Origin: Clostridium sp. UBA4548
Lineage (GTDB): Bacteria; Bacillota; Clostridia; Clostridiales; Clostridiaceae
Length of the DNA stretch: 64,000 nucleotides
Assembly (NCBI RefSeq): GCF_002387895.1
Contig: NZ_DGLI01000044.1
Coordinates: 307,940 to 371,939, forward strand
Direction of reading: 5' to 3'
In this document: in pieces, positions 35,085 to 44,997 of the stretch
Layout of the letters: the number at the start of each line of letters is the position of its first letter
Numbering within the stretch: the stretch's first letter is position 1
Notes under the pieces: generated by a model
What the model saw: the letters and a program-made list of their open reading frames with translations, nothing else
Database searches by the model: none
Told to the model about the DNA's origin: nothing
Made by a program: the position numbers and the translations under genes

Positions 35085-38000
35085 CTATTCATTAACTCTC
35101 TTTATTTCATTTAAAAGCCTTTGTACTTCACCCTTAGGATTATTCCACCAGTTATAGCTCCAGATTCTAGTTATTTTCCATCCTCTAGATTCCAGATAGC
35201 GTTGTCTATGGACATCTCTTTCCCTTGCTGATTTAGAGCTGTGGTAGGTTGCTCCATCACATTCTATTCCTAGAATATACTTAGATTTTATTGGATCATA
35301 AATAGCTAAGTCTATTTTGTACCCTGAAACTCCAACTTGAGTGTGAACTTCAAGGTTATGGAGTTTATCTTTTAAAGCTTCATAAACTTCACCTTCAAAG
35401 TCGCTGTCATGGTGTATTTCCTCTTTACTTTTCATCTTGGTGTCCATCACAGTTTTTAAAATATTCTCTGCTTCAGTTTTGTTTCCACTTGATACTGCTC
35501 TAACATATTGGAGATAATTTTTGAACAGCTTTGGTCCTTGATTTTTAGTGTTATCCACTTGAAGCTCTTCTGGTTCAATGGAAGTTACCACATAAATCTT
35601 TTTCTTAGCTCTACTTATGGCAACGTTTAGTCTGTTTTCTCCACCATCTTGGGATAAGGATCCAAAGTTTACGGAAATCCTTCCATTTTCCTTCTTTGCA
35701 TAGGCAATGGAGAAAATGATTATATCTCTTTCATCACCTTGAACATTTTCTATGTTTTTTACAAATAAGCTTACATCTTCATTTTCATCCATTCTGTCAA
35801 TTTCAGCTAGATATAGTTCCCTAAATTCACTATCTTCTCTAGCCTTTTTATCTAGCAGATCTTCTATGGTAGTTTTTTGGTTAATGTTAAAGGTGATAAT
35901 TCCTATGGTTTCCCTGTTTTTTCTTTCCTTAAGAATCTGATGCACTAAAGTTACTACTCTTTCAGCTTCTTCAATATTTGCTCTGTTAATCCATTTTCCA
36001 GGTACCATTATTCTTTCAATTGGAACTCCATATTCCCCTTGAGTATGAACATTTGGTGAAATTCTAAGTCTTCCTTCGTAAAAGGCATAGTTAGAAAAGT
36101 TAATTAGCTCTTCAAAGGAAGAACGATAATGGTAGTTTAAATGAACTCCTTTGTAGTTTACTTTTGCAAGGTCTAGTAAGCTCTCCTCCTCTAGTGCTGC
36201 TGTGGTGTCATCCTCCACTTCTTCCTCTTCCTCTTGGTCTAAGAACCTATTGGAGAAGGTTCCATTTGGTCTTAACTGCTTATCATCTCCTGCAATTATT
36301 ACGCTGCTTCCTCTAAAGATGGTTGGAATAGCATTTTCAACATACATCTGGGAAGCTTCATCAAAGATTACAATATCAAAAAGCTCCTCTTTTAAAGGTA
36401 GTATTTCTGAAACAGTTTCTGGACTTAATAAAAAGCAAGGAAAAACCTTCAGTATCATGTCACTATAATCTTCAAGATACTTTCTTATAGGAAGCAGTGC
36501 TCTTTTTTTGTTTGCTTGCCTTTTAAACTCTTTAAAGCCCTTTTCACCTTGAAGGGTTTCTATATTACAGTTCCATTTATTTAAAATGAATTCTCTCACT
36601 AAGTTTTGCTTCACTTCAATATTAGAGTTTATCCCTTGAACTAATTTATCGAAACCCCCTAGGTACTGCACTGCCTTTTGAAATTCTTCTTCCTTTTCTA
36701 TTTCTCCAATGTGATAAAGCATAATAAACTCTAGAAGCTTCTCAGTTGAGTTTCTCATTTTCTCCACATCTTCATTTAAAGCATAATTCATGATTTTAAA
36801 TTGCAGCTCACTAAGCCCTTTTGTGGTTTTAAGTTCAGTTTTATACTCCTCAATAAGATGAAGAGCTTCAATAACATCCTTAAAATATTCCGTTAAATCC
36901 TCACCCTTAAGAAGCTCTACCACCACAAGGTTATAAACTCTTTCATTTAAAGCCTTCTTTACAATGGAAATCTCCTGAAAGGAAGCTTCAATTTCACTGT
37001 GCAGTGTAATCATAGATTTTTGGAGCTGTGAATATCTATTTTCATATTCTACTTTATTTGCTTCTTCCTGTTTCTTGTTTTTTGAATAATTCATCCAATA
37101 CTTAAGGCTCCACCATCTGCCATCATTGATAGGCTTAAGCAAGTCTCCACTTTTCTCAAGAGAAGTAGCCTTAATTACTTCCTCTAACTTCTCCCCAGTT
37201 AAAACATAGCAATTTTCCTCAAAGGCTTCCATTAGTTTATGGTATAGGTCCCCTTCACTAATAGCTTTATCAGTGATTTTCTTAATGGGGTCTATGATAT
37301 TTTCCACCTTCATAGAAAGCTCATCTATATCCATAAAGCTCATATTTAAATCCACATCATCCACAAAAGGATTTTTAGTAAGCAAGTTTCTATAAGTTTT
37401 GTAACTTAAAACCTCTTTGTGTTGAAGCCCTTCTACTGCTTCCCTTAGGTTTTCATAGGTATAAGTTTTAAAAACATTTTCCTGCCTAAACCTAGAAAAA
37501 TCAGAATATCTACTGTCTTCTCTGCTTTTAATGCCCTTTGTCTTACTATACATTTCTTGAAGAGTTAGTCCAAAGTGTCTTTCTTTATGGAGTGCATAAG
37601 CTAGTTTTTCTAATTGCTCTATTTTACTATCAATATCCCTAGACACCTGAAGTATATTTTTCTCGTAGTCCTCATATTCTCCACCTAAAACCTCTAAGGA
37701 CTGAGCCACAGTACTATAAAAGGATTTCTTATCCCCTTCAATATCATGGATTAAAAGTGCTTTGGCATTAAGCTTTGCAAGTCTGTTATAAATAACATCT
37801 AGTGCTGCCCTTTTTTGAGACACCATGAGAATAGTTTTATTTCTTGCTAAGGCATTGGAGATAATGTTAGCAATGGTTTGTGACTTACCTGTACCCGGTG
37901 GTCCATATATAACTAATTCTTCTGTGTCGTTGGAAAGCTTCACAGCCTTTTCTTGACTATAATCTAGAGCTGACATTAAATAAAGCTCTTCTTCACTGAA

Positions 38001-39002
38001 GGATAACTTACCATGTTCTTCTTTATCCTCTAAGGAATTTGTCTCCAAAGCAGAACTGGTCTTAAGTAAATCCTCTAAAAGTTTATTATTAATATCCATT
38101 TGGAGTAAATCTTCATAATCATTATAAATAGAATTTGCTATAGGAAACTGACCCAGAACTAAATTATAACTAAGCTTCAGTTTTCCCATTTCAAAGTTTG
38201 GCAAAGTATCCTTTTTATATTCTAAGAATCTAACAACTTCACTAAGATTATTTTCAATTACAATATTGTTTTCTTTCAACTTTTCTAAGGCTTCAGTAAT
38301 AAAGTTTTCATCAACCTTAAGAAACTCTGTTTCAATATCCTTAACCTTTATTTCATTATGCTTACAAATAGCCAGTAGCAACACCTTGTTAAGATAAATT
38401 ACTGCTTCATCCTTATTTTCTAAGTAGTAGCTGTCCCCATCCCTAAGCAGTGACACTGGAAACATAAAAAGAGGTGCTCTAACAAAGGTATCATCCTTAA
38501 GTTTTCCCTCCACAAAAGGATAGCCCACATAAAGCTCATTTCTACCTGTTTCCTTAACAATGCTTGTGATTTCACGAAGAAGAGCTCTAAGACTCACTGA
38601 GTACTCAATTAACTTATCTCTTTTGCCACTAAGACTCTGCTGTTCCCTGTCCAGCTTTTCTCTATATTTAGCTTTGATTTTCTCCTTTAACTCCTGAACC
38701 TTATCCACATCTAAGGTACTATCAATACCTGATAGCTCAAGCTTTTCTTCCTTTGCTATATCCTTTTTTAAAGTACTCTCGCCCTTTAAAAAATAGGCAG
38801 AGTAATCAGGAAGAATTAAAAACTTCTTATCCTCTCTACTTATAAGGTAACTTAAAATATCACTAATAAAACCCTGAGAAAACTCCCCTAACTTATATAA
38901 ATCAAAAGCCCTTTTATTAGGTAACTTCTTACTCACCAAGCTTCTGTTTCTTCCACTTAAATTTATTAAACGTTCCTTGTACTTACTTAAAATTTCCTCC
39001 AC
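35085..39002 (-). CDS. DUF4011-type SF1 helicase with C-terminal Vsr/MTES_1575-like nuclease
   Basis: A 1305-residue protein. Residues 1-130 resemble DUF4011 (SGRNRSLVSKKLPNKRAFDL). An SF1 helicase core follows, with Walker A GPPGTGKS at 367-374, Walker B IVIFDEASQM near 865, the AAA_12-like C-terminal half (NVQGDERDIIIFSIAYAK, NVAISRAKKKIYVV) and a long coiled insert between. The last 110 residues form a very-short-patch-repair-like nuclease (GYKIDLAIYDPIKSKYILGI, ECDGATYHSS, RDVHRQRYLESRGW). Such fusions occur in phage-defence loci. GTG start after AAGAGGTG. A shared palindrome lies 99 bp upstream. Confidence 0.85.
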   Translation of the reverse strand: MEEILSKYKERLINLSGRNRSLVSKKLPNKRAFDLYKLGEFSQGFISDILSYLISREDKKFLILPDYSAYFLKGESTLKKDIAKEEKLELSGIDSTLDVDKVQELKEKIKAKYREKLDREQQSLSGKRDKLIEYSVSLRALLREITSIVKETGRNELYVGYPFVEGKLKDDTFVRAPLFMFPVSLLRDGDSYYLENKDEAVIYLNKVLLLAICKHNEIKVKDIETEFLKVDENFITEALEKLKENNIVIENNLSEVVRFLEYKKDTLPNFEMGKLKLSYNLVLGQFPIANSIYNDYEDLLQMDINNKLLEDLLKTSSALETNSLEDKEEHGKLSFSEEELYLMSALDYSQEKAVKLSNDTEELVIYGPPGTGKSQTIANIISNALARNKTILMVSQKRAALDVIYNRLAKLNAKALLIHDIEGDKKSFYSTVAQSLEVLGGEYEDYEKNILQVSRDIDSKIEQLEKLAYALHKERHFGLTLQEMYSKTKGIKSREDSRYSDFSRFRQENVFKTYTYENLREAVEGLQHKEVLSYKTYRNLLTKNPFVDDVDLNMSFMDIDELSMKVENIIDPIKKITDKAISEGDLYHKLMEAFEENCYVLTGEKLEEVIKATSLEKSGDLLKPINDGRWWSLKYWMNYSKNKKQEEANKVEYENRYSQLQKSMITLHSEIEASFQEISIVKKALNERVYNLVVVELLKGEDLTEYFKDVIEALHLIEEYKTELKTTKGLSELQFKIMNYALNEDVEKMRNSTEKLLEFIMLYHIGEIEKEEEFQKAVQYLGGFDKLVQGINSNIEVKQNLVREFILNKWNCNIETLQGEKGFKEFKRQANKKRALLPIRKYLEDYSDMILKVFPCFLLSPETVSEILPLKEELFDIVIFDEASQMYVENAIPTIFRGSSVIIAGDDKQLRPNGTFSNRFLDQEEEEEVEDDTTAALEEESLLDLAKVNYKGVHLNYHYRSSFEELINFSNYAFYEGRLRISPNVHTQGEYGVPIERIMVPGKWINRANIEEAERVVTLVHQILKERKNRETIGIITFNINQKTTIEDLLDKKAREDSEFRELYLAEIDRMDENEDVSLFVKNIENVQGDERDIIIFSIAYAKKENGRISVNFGSLSQDGGENRLNVAISRAKKKIYVVTSIEPEELQVDNTKNQGPKLFKNYLQYVRAVSSGNKTEAENILKTVMDTKMKSKEEIHHDSDFEGEVYEALKDKLHNLEVHTQVGVSGYKIDLAIYDPIKSKYILGIECDGATYHSSKSARERDVHRQRYLESRGWKITRIWSYNWWNNPKGEVQRLLNEIKRVNE

Positions 39003-39420
39003 CGTAACACCTCTTAAAAAGCTCTAGTTATCTATGTACTTAAATAAATCATAGTCTAAAGCTTATTTATTTTAAAATCTATAGAAAATTAATATTAAAT
39101 AATGAACAAGTTCATTAAAGATAAAATATTAATGTGTTTATTATAAAGCAAAATAATTGCACTGCCTTATTATATGCAATGCAATTATATTATACTGTCT
39201 ATTTATTATATTTGCCATAAAGATGTGGATATTACATCTAACTTTTAAGATTTGAGCCTTGTAGCATTACTCTTTAAAAATAGTTAGGCTTTAAGGCGTA
39301 ATAGATGTTTAGCGGATGCAATATTGCACTTGTAGACTTTATGATTTAGCTAAATAAAAGCGCATGCCTCAGGGGTGATAACGATAAACTGTGGTCTAAG
39401 CTTGCTGCTAGGACAGCTAC
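39003..39420. other. 418-bp spacer between GTPase and helicase
   Basis: It contains the AATGAACaaGTTCATT palindrome at 39101-39116 near the helicase, and around 39366 a CTCAGGGGTGATAAC sequence related to the CACCCCTGGGG blocks at 45548 and 49568. No gene seen. Confidence 0.4.
39101..39116. promoter_or_regulatory. Operator-like palindrome upstream of helicase
   Basis: AATGAACaaGTTCATT, identical to 24612-24627. Probably the binding site of one dimeric regulator common to both loci; the regulator is not identified. Confidence 0.5.
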
Positions 39421-40581
39421 TTACTTACTAAATTCTTTGAAAATACTGGCAACTATTTTCCCAATATTTTTTGCATCCTTATCTTTAAGTTGCTTTCCTA
39501 ACTTATCAATATACTTACCAACCTTTTTCAGAAATTCAGCCTCAGCAAATTTTTTCATCCAATCAAAATTATTAGGGTCTAACTCTCCCTTTACAATCTT
39601 CTCCATTATGGCAATTGTTATTTCACCGACAACAGCTGTAATAACTGCTGCTACTATGGCATTCATTAATGCTGCTGCAATATTCAGCCCTGGAATCACC
39701 TTTAACATCGAAATAACTGTCTTAGCTCCTAAAGTTACTGCGCCGCTTTCCACTATAGCATTTCCAATGCTATTAAAGTCTGTATCCTGTTTTTTAATGC
39801 CATAAATTTTTGAAATACCAATTATCAAACCACTTTGTATTGGCATAAGGATAAGTGAGTCTGCAAGCGGTATGGGAACTGCACCTATAATTGCTGCTCC
39901 TGAAGTAGCGGCAGTAGTCAAAGCATTTGCATTAGCGCGTTTAATTCTTAAATTAAAATCAAATACAGCTTCCTTGTTTATTTTAAATGCTTCCGGTATA
40001 ACCTCATTTGTCTTTTCAATTAGTTTGTCTACTCCAGTAGGTGGAATAATAGTTTCGTTATTAATAGAGAATTGACTCGAAATAACTGGTATTATATCAA
40101 CGACATTTAGCGATTTATTGTCTTTATATTTTGTTAGACATTTTTTTACCATGCTAATATTATCTTCTGTTTCTGTTTCTGAATATGACTTTGTTAACAC
40201 AATTATAATAGGAACATTCTTCCACATTTTTGACACATTTTTAATTGAATCTAAGTTTTTGTCAAAAATTCGCTTTGATGTTGCATCTATACAGTACCAA
40301 ATGATATGTATATATTTAGCTTCATTATTATTCTTTACACTATCCTTAGACCATTTTCTTATTAAATTTTTTGTATGCATTTGTGCCAATATACCATATT
40401 CTAAGCCTTTTGTATCTATTGCACGAAAATTAACATATTCTGTTTCATATATTTCCATCTTTTTAGTAACCGCGTCACCACTACCAACTGCTGCCCGTTC
40501 AAATTTAAACACCGAATTAATTAGTGTACTCTTTCCTGCTCCTGAATTACCCATTACTAAAACATTTGCTTTTTCTTTCAT
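39421..40581 (-). CDS. GTPase with C-terminal DUF697-like membrane-associating region
   Basis: A 386-residue P-loop GTPase. G1 GNSGAGKST is near residue 12, G3 is AIDTKG near 54, and G4 is LTKS near 140 rather than NKxD. Residues 210-345 form small-residue-rich hydrophobic segments (TTAATSGAAIIGAVPIPLAD, LNIAAALMNAIVAAVITAVV) like DUF697. The layout recalls dynamin/IRG-like proteins acting at membranes. GAAGGTG precedes the ATG. It lies between the WYL regulator and the helicase, on the same strand with 187-bp and 418-bp gaps, so it is a possible member of that defence unit. Confidence 0.75.
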   Translation of the reverse strand: MKEKANVLVMGNSGAGKSTLINSVFKFERAAVGSGDAVTKKMEIYETEYVNFRAIDTKGLEYGILAQMHTKNLIRKWSKDSVKNNNEAKYIHIIWYCIDATSKRIFDKNLDSIKNVSKMWKNVPIIIVLTKSYSETETEDNISMVKKCLTKYKDNKSLNVVDIIPVISSQFSINNETIIPPTGVDKLIEKTNEVIPEAFKINKEAVFDFNLRIKRANANALTTAATSGAAIIGAVPIPLADSLILMPIQSGLIIGISKIYGIKKQDTDFNSIGNAIVESGAVTLGAKTVISMLKVIPGLNIAAALMNAIVAAVITAVVGEITIAIMEKIVKGELDPNNFDWMKKFAEAEFLKKVGKYIDKLGKQLKDKDAKNIGKIVASIFKEFSK

Positions 40582-40767
40582 TTAAAACACCTTCAATTAT
40601 TTATTTTTGTATTGATTACACTTATGTTACATAACATTATTCTACCTTTCCTTCTTAATTCCTTTAGTTTTTGACACAAAAATACCTGTTATTATTGCAT
40701 GACCTTAAAAGGTTTCTGAAGGCTTCCTTCCCTTCCGAGAACTCCACCCAGACATTTTAGCAAACTT

Positions 40768-41742
40768 CTATAAATTATAGTTTCCTTGCATATCCCTAAT
40801 AGCCTTTATTATTTCCTCCCTCAACTCCACTGGTTCTAAAACTTCTATAGCAGCTCCTTGGCTTAAAATCCACATTTTTATTCCACTTCCAAAAACCTTA
40901 GCTCTAACAGTAAATACTCCATTACTTTCTTTAACTACCTCTGCTGTAGGGAGTCTATCTAGCACGGCTTCTATAGATCCTCCTTTAAACTTAAATACTA
41001 CATTTTGTAGCTTTCCTGAATGCATGAATTGAATTAAGTTTCTAAACTCACCAGGTTTAAATCTTTCACTATAATCTACTTTAAAACTTTCCCCTAGAAT
41101 CTTATACTTTTTTATTCTATCAATCCTATAAATCACTGGATATTCAAAATCATAGCCCTTCATATAAGCAACTAGGTAAAAATAGAATTCTGAGAATATT
41201 ATCCCCTGTGGTTCTAGTATCCTTTTTGATATTTCTTCTTGAAGCTTTCCATTTGTACCAACTTTTTTATAAGCAATTTCTATAAGTTTTTGATTTTTAA
41301 TAGCTTCATTCAGTGTCCAAAGCTTGTCTATAACTTCACCACTATGTTTTGGTGAAATATATGTATCTAACTCATTATCTATAGATAACTTAATTTGTTT
41401 TTTATCTTCACCATAACAATTTGATGTGAGTTTATTTATTAACTCATTTACTTCCTTTTTACAAAAGCCTCTACTTTCTAAAAGCACCTTTGATATGGCT
41501 AAAATATCTTTACTATTTAAATTAGAGTCCTTTTCATTAATTAAAACATGTCCTTTTCTTTTTTTACTGTAGCTTATTTTCGCATTAATATTGTTTTCAC
41601 AAAAGTACATATTAATTTCTTTTATATATCTGGAAATTGTCTTGTCTGAAACACCAAATTCCTCTGACATTTCTTTTTTATTTATTAATCCACCCTTAAT
41701 TAAAATATCATAAATATGCAATAGCATTTCCGTCTTACTCAT
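40768..41742 (-). CDS. HTH plus WYL-domain transcriptional regulator
   Basis: A 324-residue protein. An N-terminal HTH (about 5-55; NKKEMSEEFGVSDKTISRYI) is followed by a WYL domain near 140-215 (KLIEIAYKKVG, ILEPQGIIFSEFYFYLVAY) and a C-terminal WCX-like extension. WYL proteins bind ligands such as nucleic acids or nucleotides and regulate several phage-defence islands (BrxR, CapW). Located upstream of the GTPase and helicase on the same strand. AAGGGG precedes the ATG. Confidence 0.83.
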   Translation of the reverse strand: MSKTEMLLHIYDILIKGGLINKKEMSEEFGVSDKTISRYIKEINMYFCENNINAKISYSKKRKGHVLINEKDSNLNSKDILAISKVLLESRGFCKKEVNELINKLTSNCYGEDKKQIKLSIDNELDTYISPKHSGEVIDKLWTLNEAIKNQKLIEIAYKKVGTNGKLQEEISKRILEPQGIIFSEFYFYLVAYMKGYDFEYPVIYRIDRIKKYKILGESFKVDYSERFKPGEFRNLIQFMHSGKLQNVVFKFKGGSIEAVLDRLPTAEVVKESNGVFTVRAKVFGSGIKMWILSQGAAIEVLEPVELREEIIKAIRDMQGNYNL

Positions 41743-41797
41743 CCTTTTAACCCCTTATCCCTTGCTTTTAGGCATGTATCTATATAATTAAACAAGT

Positions 41798-42382
41798 TTA
41801 TCCATTTTCCTTCTTTTTTCTCTTATGTTTGTACATTTCACTATCTGCCATATCTATTAATTCCTTTGGCGTGTTATATAAATTATTATTGTATTGTGCA
41901 ATTCCATAACTTACCCCAATTTTATAGGGCAATATTCCTGTTTTGTTATAGGCTTTTATTCTATTTGTCATCCTATTACAGACTTTTCTAACTTTTTCTA
42001 AATTACCTTCAGTAAAAACTATTACAAATTCATCTCCTCCACATCTAAATACAGAGTCAGTTTTTCTAATTGTGCCTTCTATTAGTTTAGCTAGCTTTTG
42101 TAAGAGTCTATCACCTTCTATATGACCATAGGTGTCATTAACTTCTTTAAAGTTGTCTATGTCTAGAAAGACTATTGTTATCTTTGAAGACTTATCCTCA
42201 CAGTTTCTTATAGCTTTATCTAAAAGCTCCATGCCAGCTCTTTTATTTAATACACCAGTTAGACTATCTGTTTTAGTTAATAACTTAAGCTCTTCTATTT
42301 GTCTTTCCAAAGCCTTTATTTTGTTTTCCTTCTCCATTAACAATTTAAAGACCTCAGCTGAATCAATACTTTTATTATTCAA
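41798..42382 (-). CDS. Diguanylate cyclase (GGDEF)
   Basis: A protein of about 194 residues: an N-terminal coiled-coil (KENKIKALERQIEELK) and a GGDEF domain with TDSLTGVLNKR, the intact active site CGGDEF and an upstream RKTD autoinhibitory I-site. It makes cyclic di-GMP from GTP and looks functional. A TTG start at 42382 is chosen since GAGGTGG lies just upstream; an in-frame ATG at 42445 has no RBS and would add 21 residues. No sensor domain is present. Confidence 0.83.
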   Translation of the reverse strand: MNNKSIDSAEVFKLLMEKENKIKALERQIEELKLLTKTDSLTGVLNKRAGMELLDKAIRNCEDKSSKITIVFLDIDNFKEVNDTYGHIEGDRLLQKLAKLIEGTIRKTDSVFRCGGDEFVIVFTEGNLEKVRKVCNRMTNRIKAYNKTGILPYKIGVSYGIAQYNNNLYNTPKELIDMADSEMYKHKRKKKENG

Positions 42383-42485
42383 ACTTCCCACCTCATGTGT
42401 TATTATCAATACCTTTAAATATATTTTATTCATAAGAGTGGACATATTCTGTCTACTTACATTTTAATTTTCAACTTTTTCATTT

Positions 42486-42586
42486 TAACAACATTTTGGA
42501 AGCTTAAAGTCTGCCATCTTCTTTAAGTGTAAGTTCCTCTGCCTAGAGAAATTGCTTTGGTGGTAGTCAAATCTGCTTCCAAAGTT
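42486..42586. repeat. Repeat family 2, copy B
   Basis: TTTAACAACATTTTGGAAGC at the left end and AAATCTGCTTCCAAAGTT at the right end match copies A and C. It is the shortest copy, about 100 bp, and lies between the diguanylate cyclase start and the hypothetical gene at 42646. Confidence 0.7.
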
Positions 42587-42608
42587 GAAGTTTCTATACA
42601 ATAAAAAA

Positions 42609-42631
42609 GGACTATGCTTCAGGCATAATCC
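42609..42631 (-). terminator. Terminator of the 42646 gene
   Basis: GGATTATGC/GCATAGTCC stem (minus strand) followed by TTTTTTAT, 15 bp past the stop codon. Confidence 0.7.
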
Positions 42632-42645
42632 AAGAATATTTATAT

Positions 42646-43089
42646 TTATAAATCTGCAAGCTTATCAAACTCACCAAATATCTTTTCTTCTAAATTATCA
42701 GAGGTAACTTCAAATAAATCTATTGATTTTGTGGTTATCTTTTTTAGACCCCAATAGGTTTTTGAACTTTTTTCGTTTTTAGGAATTGATATTTTATACT
42801 CCCCTCCTATAGTAAAATCCATGTACTGGTCGTATCTTAATGGGAAGTAAAAAGCCCAGTGATTTGCTGGTGAACAGCCCTCATTCCAACTATTTAAATC
42901 ATGGTATTCAAACTTTGATAAATATATTAGTGGAAGGTTTTCGCTGCCCTTTTCCCCTAAACATATTTCTAAAACATAAATAGGTCCCTTGCGCCAACCA
43001 TTTTCACTTTCACATTCTCCGTCATTTCCATTTTTAAATAATAAAATAAGTAGTATAGTTTTCAGAAATATTTTTAAAAAGTGACACAT
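42646..43089 (-). CDS. Hypothetical protein
   Basis: A 147-residue frame with a short hydrophobic N terminus (LKIFLKTILLILLFKNG), then a soluble Trp/Tyr-rich domain (GWRKGPIYVLEICLG, WNEGCSPANHWAFYFPLRYD, EYKISIPKNE). A terminator follows the stop, which supports expression. No RBS is visible at the ATG, and the N-terminal 25 codons may be a frameshifted or unrelated stretch. I do not recognise the family. It is divergent from the membrane protein gene at 43163. Confidence 0.55.
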   Translation of the reverse strand: MCHFLKIFLKTILLILLFKNGNDGECESENGWRKGPIYVLEICLGEKGSENLPLIYLSKFEYHDLNSWNEGCSPANHWAFYFPLRYDQYMDFTIGGEYKISIPKNEKSSKTYWGLKKITTKSIDLFEVTSDNLEEKIFGEFDKLADL

Positions 43090-43162
43090 TTTGACAACGT
43101 TTTCACTAAGATCCTAATATAATGTAGATACATATAACATAATTATTTTATGGGGGAAAATC

Positions 43163-44533
43163 ATGGAAAACAACTTAAAATCGGAAAACACTTACTCCTT
43201 ACCAATGAAAGTTTATTCTAAACCGAAATTGTGGCTGACTTTATTAGGAACTGTACTATCCCTTTTATTTATTGGTATGACCTTTATCCCTTTTGAAGAA
43301 GAGGGTGAACTATTATTGAAGATTTTTATGATTTGCTTAGGTATTTTTTTCCTTTACATTACTGTAGTTATTCATCTTTTCAAAATTCAATATTTATACC
43401 TAACAGAGAGTTGTATTGAGTATAATTCTGGTCTTAGCAAAAAAATCAAAATAAGCTATAGTGATATATACACTATGAATATATATGAACTAAATAGTCA
43501 TACTATTTTAGGTATTATATCAAATAAAAGGGCTAAAGAAATAAAGGCAGGTAATTTTGGCTTTGTTAAAAGACTCTTTGTTAATGAGTATTCAATGAAT
43601 ATACAAATGACTTACTTCTCTAATTTGGAGCTGGATAAGCTTTATACTACAATTAAAGACAAGGTGTGTCAGGTTAGAGAGGAATTTGGTGAACTGTCCC
43701 AAGAAACTTTTGATGAGGACTCCCTTATCAATGAATTTGAAGGCTATGAAGAGAAAACATCAGGAAGTTTATCAATTGCTATAATAAAGACTCTGGCTGT
43801 GACACTAGTTGTTGGAGTTTTATATGGTCTTTCACTTCATTTTTTTAGAAAAAACATCTTAATTATTCCAATATTAGGAGTCATGGCTGTTTTGTATACC
43901 TATAACAAAAGTTATGTTGAGGAAAGGATTAACTATGTTGTTAGATTTTTTATAGGGATATTTGCTGCCTGTCAGATATTTATTGCTGTAATTGTAGATG
44001 GCTTTTTCTGGAATGGACTATCTTTTAACCTGGTAAACCTAACAAGGCTTACAGGAGATGTTTTCAAGGAAATTGTAAGAGATCCTATGGATCATTTAGT
44101 CATTATTTTAATTGCTGTGGTTAGTTTTTACTATGGATTCGTACAAGGAAAAACCTTCAAGTTTCAGAGAAGCTTTAATAAGTTATTTATGAAAAAGCAT
44201 GGAAATTACTATTATAAGCGAGATGGAAAAATTGTTGATATTTTTCTTAAGGACCCAGCAAATTATGATGAAGATGAAGAAAAATATACACTTAATATCA
44301 GTGAGGGCTGTTTAATTGAAAGGAATAAAAACAAGGTACTTAGCTTTTTAATTCCTGAGAAGTATCTAAAAGAGTACTCAATTACACTAAACAGTGACAT
44401 ATTCAAAGTTGGAGAAGAAACTTATAAGGAAATAAATCTTGGGGGAAGTGGCAACTACAAAGAACTCTTACTACCCTGTTCAGTAATCTTCAATGCTAAC
44501 AAGGAAGCTGAAGTTATTCGAATTCAATTATAA
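43163..44533 (+). CDS. Polytopic membrane protein of unknown function
   Basis: A 456-residue protein. Two N-terminal helices (about 25-75) precede a soluble beta-rich region (about 80-195; YLYLTESCIEYNSGLSKKIK resembles a bacterial PH-like domain). Four more helices span about 200-320, and a charged C-terminal domain follows (YKRDGKIVDIFLKDPANYDE). GGGGG lies 7 bp before the ATG. It is a single transcription unit ended by the hairpin at 44572. I cannot assign a function. Confidence 0.75.
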   Translation: MENNLKSENTYSLPMKVYSKPKLWLTLLGTVLSLLFIGMTFIPFEEEGELLLKIFMICLGIFFLYITVVIHLFKIQYLYLTESCIEYNSGLSKKIKISYSDIYTMNIYELNSHTILGIISNKRAKEIKAGNFGFVKRLFVNEYSMNIQMTYFSNLELDKLYTTIKDKVCQVREEFGELSQETFDEDSLINEFEGYEEKTSGSLSIAIIKTLAVTLVVGVLYGLSLHFFRKNILIIPILGVMAVLYTYNKSYVEERINYVVRFFIGIFAACQIFIAVIVDGFFWNGLSFNLVNLTRLTGDVFKEIVRDPMDHLVIILIAVVSFYYGFVQGKTFKFQRSFNKLFMKKHGNYYYKRDGKIVDIFLKDPANYDEDEEKYTLNISEGCLIERNKNKVLSFLIPEKYLKEYSITLNSDIFKVGEETYKEINLGGSGNYKELLLPCSVIFNANKEAEVIRIQL

Positions 44534-44571
44534 AACCTTTATTAAATAAAATTACAAAAGGCCCCAGAGAA

Positions 44572-44590
44572 TTCACTAACACCTCTGGGG
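44572..44590 (+). terminator. Terminator of the 43163 gene
   Basis: CCCCAGAG/CTCTGGGG arms of a hairpin followed by TTCAAATTTT. Confidence 0.6.
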
Positions 44591-44613
44591 TTCAAATTTT
44601 GTTAATCATCTTA

Positions 44614-44688
44614 ATGGAAGATGAAACGAAGCTAAAATTAACAGAGGTTCTAGAAATTCACTTTATCGAACTTAGTATATTTCATTGA
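44614..44688 (+). pseudogene. Rpn-family transposase internal fragment
   Basis: A 24-codon fragment reading KLKLTEVLEIHFIEL, the same block as in the broken Rpn gene at 46022. It matches the middle of Rpn/PD-(D/E)XK transposases and is flanked by terminators, with no other part nearby. Confidence 0.6.
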
Positions 44689-44700
44689 TTTAAATGTAAA

Positions 44701-44732
44701 AATTAACACCTAAAATTATGTAGGTGTTAATT
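44701..44732. terminator. Strong bidirectional terminator
   Basis: AATTAACACCTA with its complement TAGGTGTTAATT, 8-nt loop, and seven Ts on the plus strand. It isolates the following promoter at 44862. Confidence 0.8.
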
Positions 44733-44861
44733 TTTTTATTTCCCTTTTACTTCACTTGCAAAACAAGTCCTATTTACAATTTGTTATTGCCTCCAAGGTT
44801 GGTGGGAGAAACTGAAGATTTAATCTTGCTAATCACTTTTCCATACTCGGACAAAAGTATG

Positions 44862-44891
44862 TTGACAAACTACACATTTCTATGATATACT
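44862..44891 (+). promoter_or_regulatory. Sigma-A type promoter of the DUF5698 gene
   Basis: TTGACA (44862-44867) and TATACT (44886-44891) are 18 bp apart. Transcription would begin near 44898, leaving a leader of about 125 nt before the ATG at 45023. Confidence 0.6.
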
Positions 44892-44897
44892 AATATA

Positions 44898-44997
44898 GTT
44901 GCGAAAGAATGCGCTACATAGCGCAAAATAATTTTATCCATAAATTAAGATATTATTTGACTCTTGTGATTTTGAAAGCAAGAGTTTTTTGTTTTTT
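44898..44997 (+). promoter_or_regulatory. Leader with hairpins and an internal terminator (attenuator candidate)
   Basis: The leader has a GCGCTACATAGCGC hairpin (44911-44924), a possible AAATAAT/ATTATTT pairing, and then ACTCTTG...CAAGAGT followed by TTTTTTGTTTTTTT at about 44960-44997, a textbook intrinsic terminator upstream of the RBS. This suggests transcription attenuation. It does not match any riboswitch consensus I know. Confidence 0.5.

Noticed and set aside
44898..44997. Known riboswitch class (PreQ1, fluoride, guanidine, purine)
   Set aside because: The leader was compared from memory with these consensus patterns and lacks their conserved cores; described only as an attenuator candidate.
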